The notes below the pieces were generated by a model. That model was not told where the DNA came from and did no database searches. It saw only the letters and a program-made list of their open reading frames with translations. Source: Prostheceraeus crozeri (lineage: Eukaryota; Platyhelminthes; Polycladida; Euryleptidae). From it: DNA of 64,000 nucleotides. This document shows, piece after piece, positions 19,484 to 33,800 of this stretch. Position 1 is the first letter of the stretch, and every line of letters starts with the position of its first letter. A program made the position numbers and the translations under genes. Where the stretch lies: NCBI GenBank assembly GCA_907163375.1, contig CAJQUW010012547.1, positions 1 through 64,000 of the forward strand, written 5' to 3'.

Positions 19484-22400
19484 ATGCGTTGTGATTTCTG
19501 TCAACACGACTTCGCGTCGACTGAAGAGTGTATTGCTCATGGTGAGTTCGAATCCGACCGTCGATATTGTACTGAGTGTACGGTGTGGTATGCACGTGAC
19601 CAAGTGCATGAATGTCCATTTCGTCGTTATGTGGGGAATAGTGTGGAGTGTTATATCTGCGATGAGTATATGACAATAGAGGAGTTCTTTAGTGAAGATC
19701 ATGGTTGTTATCAGAGCTGTCGCCTATGTGGAGCAGACTTTTTCCTGGAAGAGGGCGAGCATATCTGTCCCGTGCAAATGGCTGCCTTACTTCACCGTGT
19801 AGCTCCAAATGGTGGTGGTGGACAACAAGGTGGGATGCGTCATCGTCGTCAAGAAGAGGAAGAGGAAGAGGAAGAGGAAGATGTGAGAGAGGAAGAGGAG
19901 GATGTGGGAGAGCGTCATCAATATCGTCAAGGGCGTCGTTATTTCTTCAATGATGCCGGTATGGATGTGACCTTCACCCCGGCGGAAGAGACACGTGACA
20001 TTGTCGGGTTTTTGGACAGTATGTACCAGCAATTGTACGACTTAATTGTGCTGGAGCATCAAGACTTTGAGGTGGTGGTGGTGGTTCAAATGGTGTGTTT
20101 ATTTGAACGTGTGGTGGCACGGGATGAAGTGGAAGAAGTGGAATTACGCTCTCATCCTATTTATAGACGGGGTATTCAACACTTGAACTTTGATATGTGG
20201 TTTGAGGAAGTCAAACAAGAATGGATGAGTTGGTTGGAAAATGTGACGGCTCAAAGTTCAGGCTTAGTGCTCCAATTCATTCGCCAATTGGAGGTACGTT
20301 TGGGTCGTCATGAGGTGGATCAACGTCGTGCTGGGCGACGCATTCCAGTGCCTAGGGAATTATGTTATTTGAAATGTGTGCGTCGATTCACCTACGATAT
20401 GAAGGAGGACAATTTATGTTTCTATGACGCCGTCCTCTACGCTCTCGCCTATCAAGATGGGTTGACGACCACAAAGTATTTGAAAGTGTTTCGTGATATG
20501 AAGGTCAACGACCGCTATCAATTGGATTTTAGTGGTATGGGCCAAGATGGATTCTACCCATTAAGATATTTAAAGCACTTTGAACAAGTGAACAATATTG
20601 CGTTACGCATCTACGTGCATAATGGGAAAGTGTTCAAAGGTACTCTCTACGACCATGATTGGCTGTGTAACAGTAGTACACGTATTGTCCATTTAATTCT
20701 ACTCACCGATGTGGAAGATCGTCAGGAGGAATATTTGGATTGCCATTTCATGCCCATCATTAAATTTGAAACATTTATCTACAGGGTCTATTATGTGAAT
20801 CAATTGTCGGAGGGTTACCGTCGATATTTGTCATGTGAGCTGTGCTTGGAAACCTTTGCCTTCAGTGGTGAGAATAAAGCCACGTCAGAAGTGATTGAGG
20901 AGCGTGCTACACATCAACGGCAGTGCTGTGGTGTAAAGACACAGTTGGAGCATGGACCTCCTTCTATTGAATTGAAATTTCAGGACTTTGGGAAAATGAC
21001 GCATCCACTATGTGTGGTCTATGCGGATATTGAGAGTATAATACATCCAATCACCAAAATTCATACACCAGCCGCCGTGGGATTCTATGTGAAGTGGGAT
21101 GCAGCTCTCGGTATGGATAATGAGCCCGTCGTACAACATATGGGAGAAGAGTGTGTGACGGAATTTCTGGATAGTATTGAATCCCTCATTTATCGACTCC
21201 ATCATTTAATCGATCGTCTATCTCGCAAGGAGATGATTATGACACCCGCCGATTGGGAACATCATAGGACAACGGACTATTGCAATGTGTGCAAACGGCA
21301 TGTAGTGGAATTGAGGGATGATCACGTCAATAATCATCAGAAGATGGACCATACAAAGTGTCGTGACCACGACCATCTAACGGGTCAATATCTACAAGTG
21401 TTGTGCCTGTCGTGTAATATCCGCCGACGACAAGCGCGACGCCAGATCCCCATCCTCTTTCATAATTGGAAGGGGTATGATAGTCATCAGGTGATCCTGT
21501 ATGGTCTAGCACAACGGAATCCAGATCTGTGGTGGATCAACCCGTGCTATACAGGAGGTGATAAGACCATCGGTGTGACGGCGAGTTATCACGTGTATGG
21601 AAATTATAAAAACAATGTGAAACTTCTATTTCGCGACTCCTTTCAATTTCTATCATCCTCACTTCATAAACTGTCACACACAGTGGATCATTTTCCAGTG
21701 TCGGAACAAGTATTACAGACTGCCTATCCCACCATCAATCATCAGGCAATACGTAAGGGTGTATTCCCCTACACCTATTTCGATGACTGGGCACGTCTTG
21801 ATGAAGAATGTCTTCCCCCTATTGAAAAGTTTTACAACGATTTGGTGGAGCAACCGTGCTCAGAAGAAGACTATGCTACAGCCCAACGCGCATGGCGAGA
21901 GGTGGGATGCCGCACCTTTCGAGACTATGTGGCCTATTATCTGTTGGTGGATGTAGTACTACTGGTGGATATTTTTGAAAACTTTCGCACCAAAATGTAT
22001 GACGTGGCGAAACTGGATCCAGTTCACTACTTTGGTCTCCCTGGTCTCACATACTCTTTCTTCCTTCTTTATACAAATGCGTGTCTTGATCACGTGATGG
22101 ATGTGGAGATGTATAAGATGTTTGAGTCGGGTATACGAGGAGGAATGACATTTGTTAATAAACATCAAGCAGAGTATGTGGAGGCATCGCCGGAGACAGA
22201 GGATGTGTATTCCCATTTGTACTATGTGGATGCAAATAACCTCTACGGAACGGCCATGAGTGCCAAACTTCCCAAGGGGAACTTTGTATGGATGCCTCCT
22301 CATTTATTGGATCAAGTGACGGATGAGTGGATCCTAAACTACGATATGGAGGGTTACCAAGGCTGCATCCTAACGGTTGATTTAGACTATCCAACCCACG

Positions 22401-23623
22401 TGCAGGATCGGAGTATGGATTTACCATTTGCACCCATGCAAGGTGAGACAGAGTCATCCCAAATGAGTGGCTATATGCATATACTGTGGCAAAGTTTATA
22501 TGAGAAGGACCTTCCGCGGAAAACATCGAGTAAACTGTTACTGACTCATAATCGTAAAGAGCGATATACAGTGCACATCTACGCGCTTCAATTTTATGTG
22601 CAACAGGGTATGCATGTGAGTAAGGTATATCAAGGGATAACATTCCACCAAGAAGCCTTCATTCAGCCCTATATTGCCTACCATACTGCAGAGCGTGCCA
22701 AAAGTACAGATCCTATGGTGAAGAATATGCACAAGTTATGTGTCAATGCCCTATTTGGTAAGACCATGGAGGATGTACGGAAATATGGACGTACCAGGAT
22801 GGTGCGCAGTAAGCGGCTATTTTTGAAGTACATTCATCATCCCATGTGCCAAAATTTCTTTGGGATAGGTTCTTCAGCAATGATTGTCCACATCCGTCGC
22901 CGAAAAGTATGTCTAGACCGCGCCATTTATATTGGACAGGCTGTTCTCGACATCAGTAAAGTGCAAATGTACCGGTTGCAGATGCAGTGGCGCATGAATC
23001 AGCATTGCCTATCCGTCGAAATCATCGGGGGAGATACTGACTCATTTTTTCTCCAAGTGAAGAGTAAAAGTGACCGAAATACGATTCTAGCTGAATTTCA
23101 ATCACTTCCCAATACGGTGGATCCGGCGGCACGAGGAATTTTAGACACATCCAATTATCCAGCGACGCATCCTCTCTATGACACGCATAATGCAAATCGA
23201 TTAGGGTGCTTCAAGGATGAGACGCAAGGGCGTGCGATTATGGAGTTTATATGCCTCAGTCCAAAGTTGTACTCCTATGTGTTAGAGGATGGTACTGGAG
23301 ATTGTCGCGTGAAGGGGATTAAACAATACAAGAAGAGAGAGCTATCCCACGCAGTGTATAAAGCGGTGTATGAAGAGCAGAAAGCGCATGTGGTGAGCCA
23401 ATTAAATTTGGAATCCCGTTATCATGTAATACGCACAACAATGCGCAAGAAGGTGGCTCTAACAGGGTGGGAGGATAAACGGTTTTGGGTGTCAGCCAAT
23501 GAAAGCCTCCACTACGGTAATCATACTATAATAGGGGCTGAGGTTGTGGATATGTTATTAGATGGCGTCGATGAAGAAGTCGATCATGTGCAATCGGATG
23601 GTGGAGATCCGGGCCTCAACTGA
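19484..23623 (+). CDS. Polinton protein-primed DNA polymerase B
   Basis: 1379 residues. The N-terminus has Cys/His clusters (CDFCQHDF, CTECTVWY, CYICDEY, CRLCGADF), then a Glu-rich stretch. Residues about 305-425 resemble an OTU-type fold (DNLCFYD, Cys about 312; DCHFMPI, His about 421). A 3'-5' exonuclease follows with YADIES (about 515), HNWKGYDSH and the YYLLVDVVLLVD region. The polymerase has DANNLYG (about 915), LCVNALFGKTM, GGDTDSFF (about 1183) and a VKGIKQYKKRE lysine motif. This is the protein-primed family B enzyme that replicates Polintons. The ORF looks complete and its TATA box is 35 bases upstream. Confidence 0.93.
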   Translation: MRCDFCQHDFASTEECIAHGEFESDRRYCTECTVWYARDQVHECPFRRYVGNSVECYICDEYMTIEEFFSEDHGCYQSCRLCGADFFLEEGEHICPVQMAALLHRVAPNGGGGQQGGMRHRRQEEEEEEEEEDVREEEEDVGERHQYRQGRRYFFNDAGMDVTFTPAEETRDIVGFLDSMYQQLYDLIVLEHQDFEVVVVVQMVCLFERVVARDEVEEVELRSHPIYRRGIQHLNFDMWFEEVKQEWMSWLENVTAQSSGLVLQFIRQLEVRLGRHEVDQRRAGRRIPVPRELCYLKCVRRFTYDMKEDNLCFYDAVLYALAYQDGLTTTKYLKVFRDMKVNDRYQLDFSGMGQDGFYPLRYLKHFEQVNNIALRIYVHNGKVFKGTLYDHDWLCNSSTRIVHLILLTDVEDRQEEYLDCHFMPIIKFETFIYRVYYVNQLSEGYRRYLSCELCLETFAFSGENKATSEVIEERATHQRQCCGVKTQLEHGPPSIELKFQDFGKMTHPLCVVYADIESIIHPITKIHTPAAVGFYVKWDAALGMDNEPVVQHMGEECVTEFLDSIESLIYRLHHLIDRLSRKEMIMTPADWEHHRTTDYCNVCKRHVVELRDDHVNNHQKMDHTKCRDHDHLTGQYLQVLCLSCNIRRRQARRQIPILFHNWKGYDSHQVILYGLAQRNPDLWWINPCYTGGDKTIGVTASYHVYGNYKNNVKLLFRDSFQFLSSSLHKLSHTVDHFPVSEQVLQTAYPTINHQAIRKGVFPYTYFDDWARLDEECLPPIEKFYNDLVEQPCSEEDYATAQRAWREVGCRTFRDYVAYYLLVDVVLLVDIFENFRTKMYDVAKLDPVHYFGLPGLTYSFFLLYTNACLDHVMDVEMYKMFESGIRGGMTFVNKHQAEYVEASPETEDVYSHLYYVDANNLYGTAMSAKLPKGNFVWMPPHLLDQVTDEWILNYDMEGYQGCILTVDLDYPTHVQDRSMDLPFAPMQGETESSQMSGYMHILWQSLYEKDLPRKTSSKLLLTHNRKERYTVHIYALQFYVQQGMHVSKVYQGITFHQEAFIQPYIAYHTAERAKSTDPMVKNMHKLCVNALFGKTMEDVRKYGRTRMVRSKRLFLKYIHHPMCQNFFGIGSSAMIVHIRRRKVCLDRAIYIGQAVLDISKVQMYRLQMQWRMNQHCLSVEIIGGDTDSFFLQVKSKSDRNTILAEFQSLPNTVDPAARGILDTSNYPATHPLYDTHNANRLGCFKDETQGRAIMEFICLSPKLYSYVLEDGTGDCRVKGIKQYKKRELSHAVYKAVYEEQKAHVVSQLNLESRYHVIRTTMRKKVALTGWEDKRFWVSANESLHYGNHTIIGAEVVDMLLDGVDEEVDHVQSDGGDPGLN

Positions 23624-24107
23624 CTTACCGTTGGAGAGGATCTATACAGTCTTGTGTTCACGTGGGTATACTCCTCTACGTTTCCGTCCAGCTAAACCAA
23701 AGCGTATTTATACAAAATGGTGGAATAGAATCCCACTACAACTCTTCCCACGCGGTTGTATCCAAGTGATGGGCTATCATGAGATGAGTGTGTATGACTG
23801 TATATATGATAGTCTAAAAACCCTCTTGGTGGATGAACTACAACTACCCTTGACCTTATCTACACCGCAAGTAAAATCTTGCACAGTATTATGCGACTGG
23901 CGCCGATATCGTACAGACATTGTTTTTTCAAAGATTCATTCATCGGCATCCATCATGAATGAACAGGAACTCTTTCCTGGGACTTTAGTGCAGTGGGGGG
24001 ATCATTATCATTGTTCATTATTCACCAATGGAAAAGCAATTGTGACGGGTGTGTGCTCCATTGATGAAGCAGAGCATGTACTGAAAGGTATGATTTCCCA
24101 ATTATAA
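23562..24107 (+). CDS. TATA-binding-protein-like Polinton protein
   Basis: 181 residues, overlapping the polymerase gene by 62 bases in another frame. Met codons at 23562 and 23598 could both serve as starts. The C-terminal third (ELFPGTLVQWGDHYHCSLF, then TNGKAIVTGVCSIDEAEHVL) follows the TBP half-repeat pattern of FPGL..., a strand ending in F-x-(S/N)GK, VxTG and a final helix. The N-terminal part is not recognised. If correct, it could direct the DNA-binding step of transcription of the element's own genes. The match is by eye only; a divergent two-layer fold of another kind is possible. Confidence 0.5.
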   Translation: MASMKKSIMCNRMVEIRASTDLPLERIYTVLCSRGYTPLRFRPAKPKRIYTKWWNRIPLQLFPRGCIQVMGYHEMSVYDCIYDSLKTLLVDELQLPLTLSTPQVKSCTVLCDWRRYRTDIVFSKIHSSASIMNEQELFPGTLVQWGDHYHCSLFTNGKAIVTGVCSIDEAEHVLKGMISQL

Positions 24108-24140
24108 TACGTGATGAAAACAAGAGCATGTGTTTTACAC

Positions 24141-24749
24141 TTATTTATTAGCAAGGAGGGATGATACAAGGCGTTTCATATACGCAGCAATATACCGATC
24201 ATTGTAAGCAAGTTTTTGGGGGTTTCTTGTCTCTTGGGATGTGATTTGATAAAAGGGGGTGAGGGTTTCCTGAAGAGAGGAGGTATGGGGGCGATGATTG
24301 AGATAATAGAGACAATAGCCACCACAGTAAGCTTTCTCGCCCTGAATACATGCATGGGATTGCTTGAGGGGGTGAGGGCGCTTCTTCAACCATGTGTAGA
24401 GATGTGGATAATTGCGTATGGGTTCACCATAAGAGTCAAAGAATTCACATACACGTTGATCCATATCCTGATAGTAGGCAAGCCAGTGTTCTCCTTTCTT
24501 ATGTCGGGGGTCGGAATTGAGAATACAGGAGAAGGAGGTGGTCTTATGGGGTGCTTCATCCGCTGCAAAGACCCCTAAAAAGGGGATGTGGGAAGGTTGT
24601 AGGAATAAGGGGGCCATGGATCGACAACTACATTGTAGGAGACAAATGAGCTCATCATCACAACAACATTGTAATTGATGACGTAGTTGTATATGATCCA
24701 CAGACTTCATCACACTTTCCAATTGACCGGAAGAGAGCCATTCTACCAT
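24141..24749 (-). CDS. Polinton cysteine protease (adenain/Ulp1-like)
   Basis: 202 residues, the usual size for adenovirus-type maturation proteases. Catalytic residues in order: His88 in GEHWLAYY, Asp105 in FFDSYG, the oxyanion Gln136 in CIQGEK and Cys142 in YCGGYC. Polintons use it to process capsid proteins. It lies directly downstream of the capsid gene (11-base gap). An ACGTAAC variant of the TTAAGTA box lies about 25 bases before the start. AATAAA on the minus strand overlaps its stop codon. Confidence 0.88.
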   Translation of the reverse strand: MVEWLSSGQLESVMKSVDHIQLRHQLQCCCDDELICLLQCSCRSMAPLFLQPSHIPFLGVFAADEAPHKTTSFSCILNSDPRHKKGEHWLAYYQDMDQRVCEFFDSYGEPIRNYPHLYTWLKKRPHPLKQSHACIQGEKAYCGGYCLYYLNHRPHTSSLQETLTPFYQITSQETRNPQKLAYNDRYIAAYMKRLVSSLLANK

Positions 24750-24760
24750 GGCGATGGACT

Positions 24761-26149
24761 TTAAACAGCTGGAGTTACGTAGTCGCTGGAAATAACAGAG
24801 GTGTTGGGTTTGATGACAAAGGATTCATCGACGAGGGAGAAGATGAGGAGATCCAGGGGGTCCCCCAATCCAACTTCAAAATCAATTTCCAAGGAGAAGT
24901 TTAAATCGCCACGTGTCCTTTGCTGTTCAGATAGACGATGATCCAAGGTGATGTCAAAGGGGATGAGATAAAAGTACTTTTTAAAGGTATCCAAATCCAT
25001 ATGACAGGAGGAGTTCTTGCCATATATGTTAATGGCACGATTGAATTGTGTGTAGACTTCGCGTAGATGTTTACAATCAATAGCACCCCCAGTGATGGTC
25101 ATACCATTCGACTTGAGTGTGAGGGAGGATAATTTATGCCGTTTGAACACCAGTTTACGATTCCCATAATTGAACCATTTGTTACTAGGGATGAAGCCAA
25201 AGAAGATGAGCTTGGGTTGAATATTGAGTGCAAAGTTAGTCACTTCACGTTTCTGCCATCCGGAATTGAGATTAATGCGTTGAACGACAATCCCATTATA
25301 TTTATAGGCAATAGTCTCCTTCATCCGACGGGTAGCAATGGCCTTTTGAATGGTATCAGACGGGAGTAGCATTGGCATATGGAGTTTAAATGAATGAAAC
25401 CATAAACGATAAGTATCCCCGGCAACAATAGCATCAAAGATGCGGAACATGTATTGGGGGTGATTAACATGAAATTCCAAATCCAATTTCGTACCAGGTG
25501 GAAGGGCTTTATTCTGCTGGAATAGGTTACAATGAATGGGGAAATCATATTGACGTTTATAACCACCCTTTTGCCATTGTTTAATTTCCATTTGATTAAT
25601 CAAATTCTCTTCTTCATCAAAGTTGGAGTAGGTATCCGTTAGGTTTCCGTTAGCGGGATAGGCTCCACCAGCCGCCGCAGCGGGTAAGGTACGTACAAGG
25701 GATGTGGCAGGGGTTTGAAACCCTTGTGTTACTAAATGAGTACCTTTGGCAGTAGCATCATATTGCAACATATTGATGAGATAGGCTTGTAAAAAGTACA
25801 TCCCACTTCCACCTTCCACCACTTGTTCATTGACGGTAATCTTGACGTCACGAAACATACTGTGAGCGGAATTGTTAATGAGGATGGCCTTGGACGTATT
25901 TTTGAGGGTGGCCCAAGCACCACCTGCCCCCAATTTCTGAATGGACACCTCTACACTGCAATAGGCATTGGATACATCCATCCAAAAACGATCTGACGGA
26001 TTAATAGTGAAATGAATGACATCACATGCATCGAGGGCATTGATGGGGTAAACCAGTTGCGTGTAAACGGAACGACTGGAGACATCCACCGCATCTTTGG
26101 CAAAGATACTGTAGCGACTATCCAATTCAGAGGGGTATGCATCAGTCAT
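24761..26149 (-). CDS. Polinton major capsid protein (double jelly-roll)
   Basis: 462 residues. Position between protease and core genes, length and pattern fit the double jelly-roll capsid protein: HSMFRDVKITVNEQVV in the first barrel, GTKLDLEFHVNHPQYMF near the end of that barrel, NIQPKLIFFGFIPSNKW and SSLTLKSNGMTITGG in the second. No signal peptide or membrane segment. The TTAAGTA box at 26176-26185 is 26 bases upstream of the ATG. Assignment rests on family pattern and gene order, not on a search. Confidence 0.8.
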   Translation of the reverse strand: MTDAYPSELDSRYSIFAKDAVDVSSRSVYTQLVYPINALDACDVIHFTINPSDRFWMDVSNAYCSVEVSIQKLGAGGAWATLKNTSKAILINNSAHSMFRDVKITVNEQVVEGGSGMYFLQAYLINMLQYDATAKGTHLVTQGFQTPATSLVRTLPAAAAGGAYPANGNLTDTYSNFDEEENLINQMEIKQWQKGGYKRQYDFPIHCNLFQQNKALPPGTKLDLEFHVNHPQYMFRIFDAIVAGDTYRLWFHSFKLHMPMLLPSDTIQKAIATRRMKETIAYKYNGIVVQRINLNSGWQKREVTNFALNIQPKLIFFGFIPSNKWFNYGNRKLVFKRHKLSSLTLKSNGMTITGGAIDCKHLREVYTQFNRAINIYGKNSSCHMDLDTFKKYFYLIPFDITLDHRLSEQQRTRGDLNFSLEIDFEVGLGDPLDLLIFSLVDESFVIKPNTSVISSDYVTPAV

Positions 26150-26175
26150 GATTATGGGAGGTAATGGTTGATGAA

Positions 26176-26185
26176 TTACTTAAAA
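26176..26185 (-). promoter_or_regulatory. TTAAGTA box upstream of the capsid gene
   Basis: Minus strand TTTTAAGTAA, 26 bases before the ATG at 26149 and overlapping the stop codon of the preceding gene. Confidence 0.6.
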
Positions 26186-26911
26186 TAAACGTTGTCCACC
26201 AGTAAGACGACGATAGTAGGGTAGGTGACGCACACCGCGATAGCCTGTTGATGTGATGGCCCCTGTACTATCATCCACAGGCGTGGTTCGTTGACGTTTA
26301 GCAAGGGGGATTTCCCCTACTTCCTCTAGAGCACGTTTTCGGGAGCGTACTGCTTTCCCAATGGCGCGGATACCATTCTCAGCAAGGCGTGGTGTATTGA
26401 CCAATTGACTCACAGCATTAACACCGGAGGAGGCAAGTGATTGAGCAGCACGTTTCACATTACGGGTAGTGAGTTGACCTTTTACACCCTTTACAATACG
26501 ATCTTTCAATTGGCCCAGGGTTTTTGTGATGGCATTGGAAGCACGACGTTGAATAGGTGCGCGCTTTGTGGGAGCACGTTTTATAGGTGCTCGCTTTATA
26601 GGGGCTCGCTTTATAGGAGCTCGCTTTATAGGAGCTCGCTTTATAGGAGCTCGTTTTATAGGGGCTCGCTTTATAGGGGCTCGCTTCATAGAGGTTTTTA
26701 TTCCACGTACACGTGGGATACGAGGTGTGCGGATACGGGGCATACGAAATCCACCAGTTTGTTCACCACCACCACCACCACCAGATTGACCCAGGATATG
26801 GGCACTAGGCACCATGGGGTTTCCCCCACCAATGAGTTGGAGACCTCCAGATTTTGTGCGATCGAATTGAAATGGGGAATCCCCCAATGGACGTTGGAAG
26901 AGGAGTGCCAT
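26180..26911 (-). CDS. Basic core-like protein with KRAPI repeats
   Basis: 243 residues, strongly basic. Order: short hydrophobic start, a poly-Gly stretch, PRIRTPRIPRVRG, then nine tandem five-residue KRAPI units, an Arg-rich linker, a helical region (QLKDRIVKGVKGQL, AAQSLASSGVNAVSQLV) and a second basic block RSRKRALEE. The composition suggests DNA condensation inside the particle, like adenovirus core proteins. It lies between the capsid gene and a giant virion protein and shares their TTAAGTA-type promoter, which supports a structural role. Confidence 0.65.
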   Translation of the reverse strand: MALLFQRPLGDSPFQFDRTKSGGLQLIGGGNPMVPSAHILGQSGGGGGGEQTGGFRMPRIRTPRIPRVRGIKTSMKRAPIKRAPIKRAPIKRAPIKRAPIKRAPIKRAPIKRAPTKRAPIQRRASNAITKTLGQLKDRIVKGVKGQLTTRNVKRAAQSLASSGVNAVSQLVNTPRLAENGIRAIGKAVRSRKRALEEVGEIPLAKRQRTTPVDDSTGAITSTGYRGVRHLPYYRRLTGGQRLF

Positions 26912-26941
26912 TTTGAATGGGGGAAGGAGAGTACAAGTTAC

Positions 26942-30826
<3,885 letters not shown>

Positions 30827-30847
30827 AGGGCTTCAGGAGTTGAATCA

Positions 30848-30857
30848 TTACTTAAAA
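30848..30857 (-). promoter_or_regulatory. TTAAGTA box upstream of the collagen-like gene
   Basis: Minus strand TTTTAAGTAA, 21 bases before the ATG at 30826. Confidence 0.6.
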
Positions 30858-30860
30858 CAC

Positions 30861-33800
30861 TTATGATGATGCGGAACGTGGGCGGAAATGTAGTTTCAAA
30901 AAGGAACGTCCATACTTCATAGGAATGTAGTCACCATCATCACCACGGATTTCCACTTCAATTTGATTAATGATACGACTACTCAAGGGGTAGTATTCCA
31001 CAGCAGGGATCTCCACATTAATCATTTTACCATAATGCGCCGTGTGTTCAATGGGGATCATTTTTAACAAGCGTGCGTGCGTATCACCAATAGCACTAGC
31101 AGCGACAATATCACAGTAAATAATAATGTTGTATGTATTAGGTACAATACTAATAGGATAAGTGGTTTGAAAATCAGAATGGGGTCCGAAATATGTACGG
31201 GTCAGGTTGAGAATGTGACCCATAGACTCTCCAAAATCAATGTAGGTATTCATACCCGTATGAATGGAAAGGAAATGTTCCGGAGAGAGGGATAAACGAA
31301 TATCCTTCCAATGGGATAGGGCACTTTGCATGTAATTGATGAGACCCATAATGGTATAGGCTCCTTTAGGGATGAGGATGGTTTGAAATGGAAAGGAGAA
31401 TTGCATTCCCTCCGATCGAATAAGACTATCATCCAACGGTTTTAACACTGAACGATACATGTGAAAAACGGGGCGATTATTAAAGTCCATGGTGAGTGTC
31501 ACTGTCTTGAGAGGTTTCTTGGTACGCGGACGAATGCGTAGGATCATCCCCTCTGTTAAATAAAACATATTGCGTTGATAGGTGTAGAGTCCATGGGTGA
31601 GACTACCTTTAATACCGTGGGCATTTAAACCATCGTGGGAAGACCACCCAATGGCTTCAAAGGCTGGGGAAAGCTTTTCATGAGTGAGTTCTTGAGGGTT
31701 AGATGTGAATTTCGACACGAAACGTGTCACTTCATAATCGGATGAGCGGTAGGCGTGTGCACCAAAGAGATACTGTTGCAGACATTGATTCCCCGTCGTG
31801 GCTTTCATCCATGTTGGTGTTTCGGTGGGTTTAAAGTAGCGTTGTTCCTCTTCCTTCTTCCAGGGATAGAGTGTCATGGGTAAGGATGAGTAATCAGTGT
31901 AGGTGGGGGGTAGGCTATAATCCCATAGGGCATTGATGTGGAGAATCATACCATCTATAAAAGTGGTGGGGTAGGGTGCATGATATTCCATACTGTGTTT
32001 GAATAGGCGTGACGTCAGTTCCGACAAATGTAATTTCGAAGAGGGGGGCATTTGAAAGTGTAGCCGATAAAAGATGGTGGAGGAGGAGTATTGTATCCAG
32101 AACATGCGATTATTCGGCATACCTTTATGAATGGCATGAATCAATGTTTGAAGTGTATACATGCCGTTGGGGACAGAGTAGATAATGGGAGAAGGTATGA
32201 CGGTATCCGTATGAAAATAGACCAGACGTAATGGTTTCGGGAGATGAATCATGGTCATGGTTGTATAATTGGGAATGCGTTGACATAGTTGCCATTGATG
32301 ACTCATTTCTTTAGGTGTTGGGGATTGATGAAGAATATCTGTGGCCATATAAAACGGTGTAATGGGAATAGGAATGAATATGGAGAGGTCTTGTGTGACA
32401 AATTGAGGATCCAGGATGGGTGTTGTCATTAGGACGTGGGAGGACCACGCTTTGGTCGTGTGATGATGGACTGCACTCACTTGATAGGTGCTACACGTCA
32501 CTGGGTGGAGGGGTTGAAAGTCACTCTCTTCCCTTTTCCAATAAATGGATTGACGATGAGAGAGAGTAATGTGTGAATGTTGGAATTTCTTGATATTACT
32601 CTTCACTCCCAGAGTTTTATGATACACATCCGTATTGTACTGGGTCACCAGAGGGGTAGGCGCCCCCTTCTCTTGCCATAGACCCGTGATGACGGTGCGA
32701 TTCAACAGTTTAGCGATATGCGCTCCCTCCTCAAATTGAATGAAGAGAGGGTAATAGTTCATTTGACCTTCCCATCGCACATTCAATGACAGTGTGATTC
32801 CACCTTGACAGGGTTGCCATTCATAGGGAAAGGATGGGGCCACAGAGGAGGAATGTGGAAAGCGGTAGATGGGGGAGGTGAGAGATAAGTGTAGGGTGGG
32901 GTGATGAAATACACGTTTCAAGTATTGGGGGAGTGTATAGAAACCACGGGGAATGGTGAGACTGTGTGTGGTATAGAAGCCCAGTACGGCAAAGAAGCCG
33001 ATGACAACACGTTCCGGTTCTTTCACGTGAATGAGGAGTGAGTCACACGTTGCCAATTGTTCCAAGTCATGTGTCCATTGTGTAAAACGGTCCTTGGGTA
33101 GGGACTCCAAGGTGTAGGCGGTAAGAATCGATTCAAGGAATTCCAAGTAGATGGGTAAGGGTCGAATACGACGGAAATTGAAATGGGTAAAGAGTCGATT
33201 TTGATACATTGTGGGAGTGGATGGGAGAATGGTATCCAATTCATACATAATATCCATGTCGGAGGGGAGAGTGGTGTGAGGTAGAGAGTCATGGGTGAAT
33301 AAGGCTCGCGTCGATTCCACCAGAGCACCATGGTCTTGATTGGAGCGGATTGTACTCACATTATACGTCCGGCGACTATCCTCACGGAGAAGAGGTGGGA
33401 GTTTTTTCATTAAAGTGTCTGTATACATTTTCAAATGGTCCACACTATTCGCCTTGGCATCTAATGTATTGGGAGTGGTAAAGTTGGGGAGAATACTTGT
33501 GTATTGATTGTGCACGTGTTGACCATTTTCTCGTGTAAAGTCTAGCGTACGTGGAAGATTCATCCATGCCGATAGGGATAATTGATTCCCCAACTTGCGT
33601 TGATATTTGCGTAAAGAGGTCATGAGTTCACGCAAATAATGGAGCTTCATATCGTACGTGAAACGTACTTGTTTAGCTTTGTCAGTGATGATATGACCTG
33701 CGAATAAGCCCATAAATATTAATGAATCATTTTGTTTAATCCATGGACGATGAACTATATCCTTGGGTAAAGTTAAATGGAGGGCATCCGCGAGATTGGC

